From contig CAIKZO010000138.1 in assembly GCA_903832005.1 (NCBI GenBank), positions 1 to 53,415 of the forward strand: a DNA stretch of 53,415 bases, read 5' to 3'. The notes beneath the pieces were generated by a model. The model had not been told where the DNA came from, made no database searches, and saw nothing but the letters and a program-made list of their open reading frames with translations. Position 1 is the first letter of the stretch. The number at the start of each line of letters is the position of its first letter. Below are positions 43,244-52,503 of the stretch, piece after piece. The stretch is from Enhydrobacter aerosaccus. GTDB lineage: Bacteria > Pseudomonadota > Alphaproteobacteria > Reyranellales > Reyranellaceae. Made by a program: the position numbers and the translations under genes.

Positions 43244-44835
43244 GGCTCGGCCGCTTTCCGATGGCGGCGGTGCTGGCGCTCCTGGCGTCGCCGGTGGCCG
43301 CCCAGACGGCCCAGTTCGACGGACAACAAAGCGGCTTCCTGACCGTGAAGACCGGCGGCATGGCGCCCGATGGCTGGAGCGGCACGTCGCTCGGGACGGC
43401 CAAGCGCCTGATGGCCGCCCTGCCGGCCGCGCCGCGCAGCCGCGCGCTGCGCGATCTGCAGTTCAAGGTGATGGTGAGCCAACTCGCACAGCCCGCCGCC
43501 GACAACAGCGGCCCGCCCAGCCTTTTCTCCCGCAAGGTCGACCGCATGGCCGCCATGGGCGAGGGCGAGAGCCTGAACGAGCTGGTGCGCTCGGTCGACG
43601 GCTACAGCGATCCCTGGGTCGGTGCGACAACAGCCAATGCCCTGATGATGGCCGGCGAGCGGGCCAGCGCCTGCAACATCGTGGAACATAATTCCCTGCC
43701 GCCGCCCTTCGGCCCACGCGCCGATATCGCCTGCAAGGTGGCGGGCGGCGACGACGCCGGCGCGCTGGAAGCCGCGGCGCGGTTGAAGGGCAATGACGGC
43801 GGCCTCGCCACCCTGGCCCGCGTCGCCACGGGCAGCCTGCCGCCCAGCGCGGCGCCGCTCAGCCCGCTCGATGGGCCGGCGATGGTGATGCTCGACCTGG
43901 CGCATGTGGCGCCGCCGGCCGCGGCGCTGCGCGCGTCGGATCCGCCGATGATCCGCGCCCTGGTCGGTCATCGCACCCTGGGATTGGCGCAGCGCATCGA
44001 CATCGCCGAGCGTGGCGAGTCGCTGGCCATCATCGAGGCGACGCGGCTCGGCGACCTTTATATGCAGGCGGTGAAAGAGGGCGCCGTGCTGCCGCCGGCG
44101 ATGGCCAAGCGCGCGCAACTCGTGGCCGCCGTGCGCAACGCCAACAACGCACCGGAAATGATGGGCGCGATCACTGCGGTCTACGCCGAGACGCGCGGCA
44201 GCCCGCTGGTCCCGACCGTCGCGCGCGCCACGGCGATCGGCCTGCTTCATCTGCCGGCCAAGCCCGAATACGCGAACGTGGCGCAGGAGGCGATGCGCGG
44301 CTTCCTGCTGTTGGGCGACAAGGACCTTGCCCTCGCCTGGACCAAGCTCGCGCTCAATGTCGCCTACAACAATGCGCGCGCCATGATGGCGCTCGACCGG
44401 CTGATGCCGCTGGTCGTCATCGCGGGCATCGACAATCCGACGCATCTCGCGCCCGAGGACATCAATCGCTGGTACGAGGTCATGCGCCAGGACGATCCCA
44501 AGGAAGCGCCGCTGCGGGGCTATGTGCTGCTGCAGCTCTTCCGCGCGACCGGCGCCGACCTGCCCAAGGGCGCCACGACCTTGCCCGAAACGCCGCCAGC
44601 CAACGCACGCCTGGTCTCGCCGTCCGCTGCTACCCTGCAGGCGCTGACGGCAGCGGGCGGCGGCCATCGCCATGCCGAGGCATCACTGCTCGCGTCCGTG
44701 GCGATCGGCGAGACCAGCCTGTCCGATCTCCACCCCGCTGCCGTCGCCACCATCGTGGAAGCTTTGCGCGCCGTCGGCGAAGGCCAGACGGCGCGTCTGT
44801 TCGCGATCGAGACGGCGATCGCGCACGGCCTGTGA
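43240..44835 (+). CDS. Exported helical repeat-like protein of unknown function
   Basis: The 531-aa protein starts with a signal peptide (MAAVLALLASPVAAQ, cleaved near residue 22). The mature part is rich in Ala and Leu and looks all-helical, possibly with TPR- or SEL1-like packing. It contains VDGYSDPWVGATTANALMMAG, RASACNIVEHNSLP and FLLLGDKDLALAWTKLALN. I know no function. It sits between aroK and xerD, in the same direction as xerD, which it overlaps by four bases, and follows the 53-aa membrane gene by an ATGA overlap. Confidence 0.7.
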   Translation: MRLGRFPMAAVLALLASPVAAQTAQFDGQQSGFLTVKTGGMAPDGWSGTSLGTAKRLMAALPAAPRSRALRDLQFKVMVSQLAQPAADNSGPPSLFSRKVDRMAAMGEGESLNELVRSVDGYSDPWVGATTANALMMAGERASACNIVEHNSLPPPFGPRADIACKVAGGDDAGALEAAARLKGNDGGLATLARVATGSLPPSAAPLSPLDGPAMVMLDLAHVAPPAAALRASDPPMIRALVGHRTLGLAQRIDIAERGESLAIIEATRLGDLYMQAVKEGAVLPPAMAKRAQLVAAVRNANNAPEMMGAITAVYAETRGSPLVPTVARATAIGLLHLPAKPEYANVAQEAMRGFLLLGDKDLALAWTKLALNVAYNNARAMMALDRLMPLVVIAGIDNPTHLAPEDINRWYEVMRQDDPKEAPLRGYVLLQLFRATGADLPKGATTLPETPPANARLVSPSAATLQALTAAGGGHRHAEASLLASVAIGETSLSDLHPAAVATIVEALRAVGEGQTARLFAIETAIAHGL

Positions 44836-45821
44836 AGAAGAAGGCGACCACGCCGCTGCCTCGTGAAGGCGAGGCTTTCCTTGAGATGCTCAAGGCCGAG
44901 CGCGGTGCGTCGCGGAACACGGAAGCGGCCTATGGCGCCGACCTGAAGCATCTGTTCGCCTTCCTGGTGCGGCGCAAGCAGGGACCGGTCAACGCCGATG
45001 CCGAAGGGCTGCGCGCCTATCTGAAGTCGCTCGACTATGTCGGCATGACGCCGCGCACCGTGGCGCGCCGGCTGTCGGTGATTCGCCAGTTCTTCCGCTT
45101 CCTGCTGGCCGAGCGCCTGCGCGAGGACGATCCGGCGGCGGCACTCGACTCGCCCAAGCTCGGACGGCCGCTGCCCAAAGTGCTGTCACGCGTCGAGGTC
45201 GACAGCCTGATCGCGGCCACGCAGTCGCTGGTTGATGGCGGACGCATGGCGACGCTGCTCGAGATCCTCTACGCCGCTGGCCTGCGCGTTTCGGAGTTGG
45301 TGACCCTGCCGCTGTCGGCGGTCGAGCGTGACGTCGCCGTTCTGGTGGTGCGCGGCAAGGGCAACAAGGAGCGCATGGTGCCGTTGTCGGATCCAGCGCG
45401 GACGGCGATCGCGGCGTGGCTGCATGTGCGCACCGGCATGCTGGCCGAAGGCGAGACGTCGCGCTTTTTGTTTCCGTCGCGCGGCAGGGAAGGCCATCTC
45501 ACGCGCCAGCGCTTCGCACAGCTCCTGAAGGAGGCGGCCCTGAAGTCGGGCCTCGATCCCGCTCGCGTCTCGCCACACGTATTGCGCCACGCCTTCGCCA
45601 GCCATCTGCTCGAGGGCGGCGCCGACCTGCGCAGCGTGCAGTTGATGCTGGGCCACGCCGACATCGCCACGACGCAAATCTATACGCACGTGCTGGACGA
45701 AAAGTTGCGCTCGCTGGTCCAAGACAAGCATCCGCTGGCCAAGCGTCCCTCGGCCAAGCGTCCCTCGGCCAAGAGCCCCTCGGCCAAGAGTCGTAGTCGG
45801 CCGGCCAAGTCCGCCGGTTGA
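44832..45821 (+). CDS. xerD: Tyrosine recombinase XerD
   Basis: The 329-aa enzyme resolves chromosome dimers at dif together with XerC. All catalytic residues are present: R152, H249, R252, H275 and Y284, with the SAM-like N-terminal domain before residue 100. It starts at a GTG in a GTGA overlap with the exported-protein gene. The C-terminal 27 residues after HPLAKRPS are a run of AKxxS repeats not found in usual XerD proteins. Context with aroK and accA supports the chromosomal XerD rather than a phage integrase. Confidence 0.93.
   Translation: MKKKATTPLPREGEAFLEMLKAERGASRNTEAAYGADLKHLFAFLVRRKQGPVNADAEGLRAYLKSLDYVGMTPRTVARRLSVIRQFFRFLLAERLREDDPAAALDSPKLGRPLPKVLSRVEVDSLIAATQSLVDGGRMATLLEILYAAGLRVSELVTLPLSAVERDVAVLVVRGKGNKERMVPLSDPARTAIAAWLHVRTGMLAEGETSRFLFPSRGREGHLTRQRFAQLLKEAALKSGLDPARVSPHVLRHAFASHLLEGGADLRSVQLMLGHADIATTQIYTHVLDEKLRSLVQDKHPLAKRPSAKRPSAKSPSAKSRSRPAKSAG
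45737..45796 (+). repeat. Four 15-bp tandem repeats in the xerD 3' end
   Basis: Units at 45737-45751, 45752-45766, 45767-45781 and 45782-45796 begin GGCCAAG. The first two are identical, the third differs at two positions and the fourth diverges after its first nine bases. Each encodes one AKxxS pentapeptide, giving a basic, flexible tail. The repeat is in frame, so copy-number change would alter tail length without a frameshift. Confidence 0.85.
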
Positions 45822-45852
45822 CAGGAATCGTCGCGCGGGCGACACCTGATCG

Positions 45853-46806
45853 ATGACGACGTATCTCGAATTCGAGAAGCCGATCGCGGAGCTGGAGAGC
45901 AAGATCTCCGAGCTCCGGCACCTGCCCAACGCGGGTGATGTCGATATCGCCGAAGAGGTCATGCGCCTCCAGGCCAAGGTCGATAAGCAGATTCGCGCGA
46001 CCTACGCCAAGCTCTCGTCGTGGCAGCGGGTCCAGGTGGCGCGCCATGCCGAGCGACCGCATGCCCAGCGCTATATCGACCGGCTGATCACCGACTACAC
46101 GCCGCTCGCCGGCGACCGCGCCTTCGCCGAGGACGCCGCGATCGTGGGTGGGCTCGGCCGCCTGCACGGCCGCAGCGTCGTCGTGCTGGGCCAGGAGAAG
46201 GGCGACGATACCGAGTCACGCATCAAGCATAATTTCGGCATGGCCAAGCCCGAAGGCTATCGCAAGGCGCAGCGCCTGATGCGGCTCGCCGACCGTTTCA
46301 GGATTCCCGTCGTGGCGCTGGTCGACACGCCCGGCGCTTATCCCGGCCTCGATGCCGAGGCGCGCGGCCAGGGCGAGGCGATCGCCACCTCGATCGACAC
46401 CTGTCTCAGCCTCGGCGTGCCGCTGGTCAGCGTCGTGATCGGCGAGGGCGGCTCGGGTGGCGCGCTCGCCATCGCTTCGGCCGACCGCGTCTACATGCTG
46501 GAGAATTCGGTCTATTCGGTGATCACGCCGGAAGGCTGTGCGTCGATCCTGTGGCGCAACAACGCCAATGCGCAGGACGCCGCCGAGGCGATGAAGATGA
46601 CCGCGGCCGACCTCAAGAAACTCGAAGTCATCGACGAGGTGATTCCCGAACCGATCGGCGGCGCCCATCGCGCGCCCGACGAGACGATCGACACCGTGGG
46701 CAAGGTCATAAGCCAGGCGCTGGCCGAGCTTGCGCCGCTCGACCCCGACACTTTGCGCCGGCAACGCCAGGACAAGTTCCTGGCCATGGGCAAGAAGGGG
46801 CTCTAG
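45853..46806 (+). CDS. accA: Acetyl-CoA carboxylase carboxyltransferase subunit alpha
   Basis: The 317-aa subunit pairs with AccD to carboxylate acetyl-CoA to malonyl-CoA for fatty acid synthesis. The motifs GDRAFAEDAAIVGGLG, RIPVVALVDTPGAYPGLDAEARGQGEAIA, VVIGEGGSGGALAIA and LENSVYSVITPEGCASILWR are diagnostic. The gene follows xerD by 31 bases and ends five bases before the LLM enzyme start. Confidence 0.97.
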   Translation: MTTYLEFEKPIAELESKISELRHLPNAGDVDIAEEVMRLQAKVDKQIRATYAKLSSWQRVQVARHAERPHAQRYIDRLITDYTPLAGDRAFAEDAAIVGGLGRLHGRSVVVLGQEKGDDTESRIKHNFGMAKPEGYRKAQRLMRLADRFRIPVVALVDTPGAYPGLDAEARGQGEAIATSIDTCLSLGVPLVSVVIGEGGSGGALAIASADRVYMLENSVYSVITPEGCASILWRNNANAQDAAEAMKMTAADLKKLEVIDEVIPEPIGGAHRAPDETIDTVGKVISQALAELAPLDPDTLRRQRQDKFLAMGKKGL

Positions 46807-46810
46807 CCCC

Positions 46811-47830
46811 TTGGCTCTCAGGCTCAGCGTCCTCGACCAGTCGCCGATCGCCAAGGGGCGCACGCCGGCCGATGCGGTGGCCGAGACGCTCGAGCTGGCG
46901 CAGCTCTGCGATCGGCTGGGCTATCACCGCTACTGGCTGGCCGAGCATCACAGCAGCCAGGCATTGGCGGGCTCGACGCCGGAAGTGTTGATCACGCGGG
47001 TCGCCGGCCTGACCAAGCACATGAAGGTCGGCTCGGGCGGCGTGATGCTGCCGCACTACAGCTCGTTCAAGGTCGCCGAGAATTTCCGCATGCTGGAGAC
47101 GCTGTTCCCCGGCCGCATCGATCTCGGCATCGGCCGTGCGCCCGGCAGCGACCAGCGCACCATGCGCATCCTGGCCGACGGCAAGCCCAACTGGAGCAAC
47201 GCCGAGAACTATCCCTACCAGGTGCGTGATCTCGTGGCCTGGCTGCACGACGCCTTGCCGGACCAGCATGCGGGCCAGGGCGTCACGGCGCAGCCGGTCG
47301 GCGCGTCGGCGCCCGACGTCTGGCTGCTGGGATCGAGCGACGATAGTGCTGCTCTCGCGGCGCATTTCGGCCTGCCCTTCTGTTACGCGCACTTCATCAA
47401 TCCCGAGGGCGGCGACGGCGTGACGCGCTCTTATCTCGAGCACTTCAAGCCGTCGCAGATTCATCCCGTGCCGCACGCCATGATGGCGATGGGCGTGATG
47501 TGCGCGGAGACCGATGAAGAGGCGGATCTTCTGTCGAAGAGTCGCGAACTCTGGGCGACGCGGCTGCGCACCATCGGCGAGCCGGGGCCGATCCCGACGA
47601 TCGAGGAAGCGCTGGAGGCCGAGAAGGACGTGCGGACCAAGACCTTTATGTCTGCGATGCGCCGCCGGGGCGTCACAGGCTCACCCAAGACCGTCCGCGC
47701 CGGCATCGAGGAACATGCTGCCCGCTACAAGGTCGAGGAGATCATGCTGGTCACGATCGCCTTCGACTTCGAGAAGCGCAAACGCTCCTACGAATTGCTG
47801 GCCGAAGAGTTCGGCCTAGAGGCCCGCTAG
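46811..47830 (+). CDS. LLM class flavin-dependent monooxygenase
   Basis: The 339-aa enzyme has the luciferase-like TIM barrel with the N-terminal LSVLDQSPIAKG, GYHRYWLAEHHSSQ, GGVMLPHYSS and LGIGRAPGSD. These are the signature of the LuxA/LLM class that uses reduced flavin. The start is a TTG at 46811, chosen because homologues begin with the LRLSVLDQ strand; upstream frames overlap accA. The substrate is unknown. The gene ends in a 15-base convergent overlap with the TPR protein gene. Confidence 0.9.
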   Translation: MALRLSVLDQSPIAKGRTPADAVAETLELAQLCDRLGYHRYWLAEHHSSQALAGSTPEVLITRVAGLTKHMKVGSGGVMLPHYSSFKVAENFRMLETLFPGRIDLGIGRAPGSDQRTMRILADGKPNWSNAENYPYQVRDLVAWLHDALPDQHAGQGVTAQPVGASAPDVWLLGSSDDSAALAAHFGLPFCYAHFINPEGGDGVTRSYLEHFKPSQIHPVPHAMMAMGVMCAETDEEADLLSKSRELWATRLRTIGEPGPIPTIEEALEAEKDVRTKTFMSAMRRRGVTGSPKTVRAGIEEHAARYKVEEIMLVTIAFDFEKRKRSYELLAEEFGLEAR

Positions 47831-49096
47831 CGGGAAGCCGCCGGTCTTGCCGTTGTGCGGCCGGCGCCGGGCGATCATCTCGCGCGCGGCGGCGGCGCCT
47901 TTGCCATGCAGCTTGGCGGCGGCCACCGTGTATTCGAGCAGGTCGCGCTGGGCGCGGCTGCCGCCCAGTCGTTCATGTGTGTCGAGCAGGGGCTCGAGCT
48001 CAGCCTCGGCGGTCTTCCAGTCGCCCTTGGCATAGGCATCGAAGCCGCGCGCCATCGGCGGCACCATGTCGCCCGCCGAGCCTCGCGGATTGTCGATGAA
48101 GCCCTTCAGCTTTTCGGCATCGCCCGCCATCGCGTAGGCGAGCACCGTATGCATGTCGACGAAGCTGAGGCCCGGCCGAGCGAACCATTTGGTGGCGTAG
48201 TCGCCGAGCTCCTGCCAGAGATCGGCGCGGCGTGGCTGGCCCGCCATCTCGGCGCGCAGCAGGAAGGCCGGGCCGTCGGTCGCGACATTCACCTGCGGGC
48301 CCCAGGTAGCGCTCGGCTTCAACGCCGTCTCGTAGATCTTCCACGCCTGCTCATGCCGGCCGGTCTCCATCGACCACAGCGCCAGATGCCAGTGGTTATG
48401 GACATGCATCATCCCTTCGCGCGGATAATCCTTCATCCAGTCGGTGAGGAAGGCGAGGCCGGTCTCGCGTTCGCCCAGCTCATAGAAGAGATGGCCGCGG
48501 ATGTGGGCGCCGTGCGCGCTCTTCGGATAAGCCTTCAGCGCGCTTTCGATGTTGGGTAGGGCCGCGTCGAGCTGGCCCAGTTCGATCTGCGCGAAGGCAA
48601 GCTGGGTGCGATACCACCAGTCGTCGCCGTAATGCTTCTCGAACGGTTCGATCATGGCGAGCTGGTCGACTTCGCGGCCGACCTTGCCGGAGAAGCCGAT
48701 CAGGCCGAATACGCTGGTCGCGGGCGCCAGCGCCATCGCATCGCGCGGCCATTCTTTCATGTGGATATGGATCGCCTCTAGTGCGGCGGGCGCCTGGCCG
48801 GTCAGGATCTTGTCGAAGATTGCGATCTGGCTCTGCTCGCGGGACGTGCCAGTGGAGGCGAGTTCGAGCGCGCGCGCCCGTGGCGTCTTGGCTTCATGGC
48901 CGCGGCCCAGCAACTGCTTGGAGCGCGCGAGCGAGATGTGGCCGAGTGCAAAACCGTCGTCGGCCTCGACCGATTTCTGAAAATGCGTGTCCATGCCGGG
49001 CGTGCCCGACATCAGGCTGTCGACGCCCGCCAGATAGGCGTCGCGCGCCGCCATTGAAGTCGTGCTGATGTCGTTGCCGTAGCGGTCCTTCAGCAT
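47816..49096 (-). CDS. TTC38-like tetratricopeptide repeat protein
   Basis: The 426-aa protein has several degenerate helical repeats with the TTC38 family features HNHWHLALWSMETGRHEQAWKIYE, GRERETGL-like linkers and FVDMHTVLAYAMAG. No signal peptide or membrane helix is seen. The family is present from bacteria to animals, with no defined biochemical role. It lies one base after the oxygenase gene stop on the same strand, which suggests co-transcription. Confidence 0.85.
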   Translation of the reverse strand: MLKDRYGNDISTTSMAARDAYLAGVDSLMSGTPGMDTHFQKSVEADDGFALGHISLARSKQLLGRGHEAKTPRARALELASTGTSREQSQIAIFDKILTGQAPAALEAIHIHMKEWPRDAMALAPATSVFGLIGFSGKVGREVDQLAMIEPFEKHYGDDWWYRTQLAFAQIELGQLDAALPNIESALKAYPKSAHGAHIRGHLFYELGERETGLAFLTDWMKDYPREGMMHVHNHWHLALWSMETGRHEQAWKIYETALKPSATWGPQVNVATDGPAFLLRAEMAGQPRRADLWQELGDYATKWFARPGLSFVDMHTVLAYAMAGDAEKLKGFIDNPRGSAGDMVPPMARGFDAYAKGDWKTAEAELEPLLDTHERLGGSRAQRDLLEYTVAAAKLHGKGAAAAREMIARRRPHNGKTGGFPLAGL

Positions 49097-49097
49097 G

Positions 49098-49739
49098 TCA
49101 CTTCTCCTTGCCGGCGGTCGCGGCCCATAGCGGCGACGCCATCGTCTCGGTGAAATTGTCGAACATCAGGTTGAACGAGATGCTGATGCGGTCGTGCTGG
49201 CCGTCGTTAGCCGGCACCGAATGGCGCAGCCACGCCGGGAAGATCAGCAGGCGGCCTTCCTTGCACGCGGTATTGGCGGCGTTGGCGGTGAGGCGGCTGT
49301 ACTCGCGCGGCTTGGGCATGATCCCGAACGGCCGCGGGTCCTGGAACAGGATCTCCGAACCCGCCGTCGGCACCGACACGTAATAGACGCCGCTGAGATA
49401 ATTGTTCGGATGATTGTGGGTCGGATGATAGGCGCCGGGCGGATTGATGTTGGCCCAGCAGCCGGTGATCGACATCGGATGCTGGTCGACCTGCAGGAAG
49501 CGCGCGACGCCGCGCGCCGCCACTTCCAGCAACTTCACGAAATCGGCGAAGGCCGGTCGCTTGTGCAGGTCCTGCGGCGTCTGCCAGTTGCTGCCCGCCG
49601 GCACCTTGGGCCGCGGCTCGATCATCTTCTCGATCTCGGCCTTCAGCCGGGCATTGAACGGCGCCGCCTCGGCCGGCTTGAGGTCGACCACCCACAAGGG
49701 CGTCGGGAAGAGTTCCTGTACTTCCTGCTTCTCGATCAT
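49098..49739 (-). CDS. 2OG-Fe(II) oxygenase-like protein (TIGR02466-type)
   Basis: The 213-aa protein starts with ELFPTPLWVVDL and has the iron-binding pattern H105-PTH108-NH110, with a distal H173 and R184 in the HSVPANDGQHDRISISFN segment, fitting the family of putative 2-oxoglutarate iron oxygenases. The start at 49739 is preferred because an upstream in-frame start overlaps the protease gene region. The substrate is not known. Confidence 0.83.
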   Translation of the reverse strand: MIEKQEVQELFPTPLWVVDLKPAEAAPFNARLKAEIEKMIEPRPKVPAGSNWQTPQDLHKRPAFADFVKLLEVAARGVARFLQVDQHPMSITGCWANINPPGAYHPTHNHPNNYLSGVYYVSVPTAGSEILFQDPRPFGIMPKPREYSRLTANAANTACKEGRLLIFPAWLRHSVPANDGQHDRISISFNLMFDNFTETMASPLWAATAGKEK

Positions 49740-49761
49740 CTCGTCAGTATAGCGGGAAAGA

Positions 49762-50574
49762 TCAATGGGCGCGCTTGGGCAGAGCGCCGTTGGAAGCGCG
49801 AATTTCGACAACCGCCTTGTCCCAGGCGGCTAGCCGCTCGGGACCGGCAGGATGGGAATCCAGCATGCCGGTTTCCTTGCGGCCGGACGCGCGGGCCATG
49901 ATCACCAAGATGCCGCGCGCCTTGTCGAGATCGAGACCGGAACGATAGAGAATGAGCGCCGACAGGTAATCGGCTTCACGTTCCTGCTCTTTGGAAAAGG
50001 AGAGTCGCCCGACGGCGCCACCGATGCTGCTGCCGACGTCCGCCGAGCTGCGCGTGATCGTGGGGCTGTAAGGGCTGTTTTTCGAGGCGAGCGCGCCGGC
50101 CACGCCCCCAAGCAGAGCGCCAACGAGTGCGCCGACCATCTGGTTGCGTTCACCCGTGGCAACGTGATTCGCGGCCTGATGGCCGATCTCGTGGGCGATG
50201 ACCATCGACACCTCCTCGTCATTCGTCGCGTATTCGAGAACACCGCGGTTGACGAAGATGATGCCGTTGCCGGCCGCGCCGGCATTCAGGGAATGGTCGT
50301 TCGATTTCATGAAACGCCACTCGCAGACGCCGACTGCCATTTCGTGGCAGAGTTCCGTTGCGGCAGGTCGGATGCGGGCTAGTGATTCCGCCAGAGTCTT
50401 GGCAACTTCCTCGTCGCTCACTGAATGTCGCGACGGCGCGCCGCTGGCTGACCGCACTTCGGTCTGCGCCAAACTCAAGTTCGATTGGTCGAGCTGGGGC
50501 AACTGGTGAACCGCCCCGGCGCATCCACAGGCAATTGATGCGATCGCAATCGCCATGATCGTCTTTTGCCACAT
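49762..50574 (-). CDS. M48-family metalloprotease, probable lipoprotein
   Basis: The 270-aa protein has a signal peptide ending at a lipobox-like CGC (about residue 25), then a zinc protease domain with HEIGH (128-132) and a downstream Glu in EREADYLSAL as the third zinc ligand. A Gly/Ala-rich helix pair follows HEIGH (MVGALVGALLGGVAGAL). Related LoiP/BepA-type proteins act on outer-membrane proteins in the periplasm. A strong GGGGAG site precedes the ATG at 50574, and a CCCTGC/GCAGGG hairpin lies just upstream of it. Confidence 0.9.
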   Translation of the reverse strand: MWQKTIMAIAIASIACGCAGAVHQLPQLDQSNLSLAQTEVRSASGAPSRHSVSDEEVAKTLAESLARIRPAATELCHEMAVGVCEWRFMKSNDHSLNAGAAGNGIIFVNRGVLEYATNDEEVSMVIAHEIGHQAANHVATGERNQMVGALVGALLGGVAGALASKNSPYSPTITRSSADVGSSIGGAVGRLSFSKEQEREADYLSALILYRSGLDLDKARGILVIMARASGRKETGMLDSHPAGPERLAAWDKAVVEIRASNGALPKRAH

Positions 50575-50670
50575 GCGCTCCCCCTGCGTTTGGCAGGGCA
50601 AGCCTAGCGAGTCGGCACGCGCTCCGTCAAACGCCGGTTGCGCGTGTGAGTGTTTTCTCCCGCAGTCCCA

Positions 50671-52410
50671 TCACTTCAGGGCGCGCTGCAGCCGGTCGAT
50701 CTGGGCGGGGATGGCGGCGGCGTCGGTCACCGGCAGCGAGCAGAAATTGCGCGTGCAGGCGAAGGCGGCGGGGCCGTCCGGATAGTCCGGATAATCGACG
50801 TCGGCGTTGGTGAGCTTGCCCTCGCGCTTGTCCCACCATTCGGCGCGCTTGAAGGACAGCGGATACTTCAGCGCGCCGGCATAGAGGGCGGCGCTGCGCG
50901 GGTCGTCCTTGGCGCCGACCACCGTCACATGCACCGGTTCGTTGCGCAGTTCCTCCTCGGCCAGCAGCACGTCGGGCAGGAAGGCATAGGCGTCGAGGAT
51001 CGGAGGCGAGGTGAGGTAGCCCATGCCGGCCTCGGCGAGCTCGCGGTAGCGCGCCTCGCCCGTGTACGACGACAGCAGAGAGAAGAAGCGCACGGTGGTG
51101 ACATTGTCTTCGCGCTGCTTGATCGGCTTCGGAAGATTCTTGGCGTCGGGCGAGGCCGAGGCGAAATAGCCGCCGGTCTTTGGGTCGACGAAAGTGGTGG
51201 CGATGAAGTTGGCGTCGGCCGCCGCGGCCTTCAACCATTTCGGATCGCCGGTCGAGCGATGCAGCTCCAGCAACGCCGCACCCATCTCGACACTGTCGGC
51301 GAGATAGGGGCCGCCCTTGTCCTCGGCCGTGTGGCGGAAGCCGCCGGCCGGCAGGCCGCGCTCGCGCAACGCCCAGTCGGCGGCGTCGATGGCGAGCTTC
51401 AGGGCCGCCTTGTCGCCAGTGACATCGTAGTAGGCCAGCACGCCCTGGATCGCCTGGCCGGTCTCGCGCGCGTACTGGCGCTTGTCGACGCCCGGCGAGC
51501 CGTCGGCCTCGCCCATCGAGGCGTAGAAGCCGCCGCCCGGACCGGCCAGCGTCGTCTTCAGGAAGCCGTAGATCCGGTCGGCCGCGGCACGGTACGCCGC
51601 ATCGTCGAACTGCACCGAGGCGCGCGCGTAGGCGGTGAGGGCCGCCTGCTGCGCGAACATCGAGAATTCCATCGAGGGCTTGGACCAGTCGGGCTTGAGT
51701 GTCACCTGGCTGATGCCGCCGCTCTGCTTGTCGATCAGCGCCATCATGTTGGTCAGGGTCAGCTTCACGCGCGCTTCGGCGTCCTTGTCGCCGGCTTTCG
51801 CGCGGCCGAGGAACCAGCCCAGGGTCGGTCCATCGACCAGCTTGCTCTTGGTCCAGCCGCCGTTGGTACGGTCGTAGACCTTGTCCATGAACGCCAGGAT
51901 CTCGGCGCGCTGCGGATCGGTGAGACCGGTCGAGAGCGTGCGCTCCTGCTCGGGGCCACCCAAATTGCCGTAGTTGACGGGCGAGGGATCCTTGATCGTT
52001 TCGTTCAGCACCGGGATCAGGAACTGCGGCGAGTAGAAGCCGCGCAGCTTCACGATCTCCGTGCCGTCGGGTCCGAAGATGATGGTCGCGGGCCAGCCCC
52101 AGCGGTCATAGCGCTGCGACACGTCGGGTCGGCTGTCCTGGTCGACATAGACCGGGATGAAATGGTCCTTCAGCACGGCGCGGACGTCCGGGTTGGCCCA
52201 GGTGTCGCGGTTCATGGCGTGACACCACGGGCACCACCAGCTCTGCAGCGAGACGATAACGAACTTCTTTTCCTTGGCGGCGCGCTCGAAGGTGGCGTCG
52301 GACCAGTCGCTCCAGAACCCGTCGTTGCCGAGGTCGTTGCGGTCGACAGCGTGTGCCGTTCCCATGAGCAAGGTGAGAGTCGCGCCTAAAAGGGCCAAAA
52401 ACCGCATCAT
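50671..52410 (-). CDS. Exported DUF255/YyaL-type thioredoxin-fold protein
   Basis: The 579-aa protein begins with a signal peptide (about 1-21), then a thioredoxin-like domain with C60-PWC-63 in SLQSWWCPWCHAM, and a large C-terminal six-hairpin-like domain (about 180-560) containing YARETGQAIQGVLAYYDVTG. This is the arrangement of the YyaL/SPATA20 family, here secreted. Its role could be redox or oligosaccharide related. A GGAGA site precedes two adjacent ATG codons. Confidence 0.88.
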   Translation of the reverse strand: MMRFLALLGATLTLLMGTAHAVDRNDLGNDGFWSDWSDATFERAAKEKKFVIVSLQSWWCPWCHAMNRDTWANPDVRAVLKDHFIPVYVDQDSRPDVSQRYDRWGWPATIIFGPDGTEIVKLRGFYSPQFLIPVLNETIKDPSPVNYGNLGGPEQERTLSTGLTDPQRAEILAFMDKVYDRTNGGWTKSKLVDGPTLGWFLGRAKAGDKDAEARVKLTLTNMMALIDKQSGGISQVTLKPDWSKPSMEFSMFAQQAALTAYARASVQFDDAAYRAAADRIYGFLKTTLAGPGGGFYASMGEADGSPGVDKRQYARETGQAIQGVLAYYDVTGDKAALKLAIDAADWALRERGLPAGGFRHTAEDKGGPYLADSVEMGAALLELHRSTGDPKWLKAAAADANFIATTFVDPKTGGYFASASPDAKNLPKPIKQREDNVTTVRFFSLLSSYTGEARYRELAEAGMGYLTSPPILDAYAFLPDVLLAEEELRNEPVHVTVVGAKDDPRSAALYAGALKYPLSFKRAEWWDKREGKLTNADVDYPDYPDGPAAFACTRNFCSLPVTDAAAIPAQIDRLQRALK

Positions 52411-52503
52411 GGACTTCTCCGTCGCAGGGACCGCGCCCCGTATTTACAGCCTTGCCCGTTCGGTGGTCCAATCACGCTCAAGACACGGGATCGGGAGGAA
52501 ACA

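Noticed and set aside
44832..45821. Phage integrase marking a mobile element
   Set aside because: Gene context with aroK and accA and the XerD-type sequence indicate the housekeeping recombinase. No attachment sites or phage genes are nearby.
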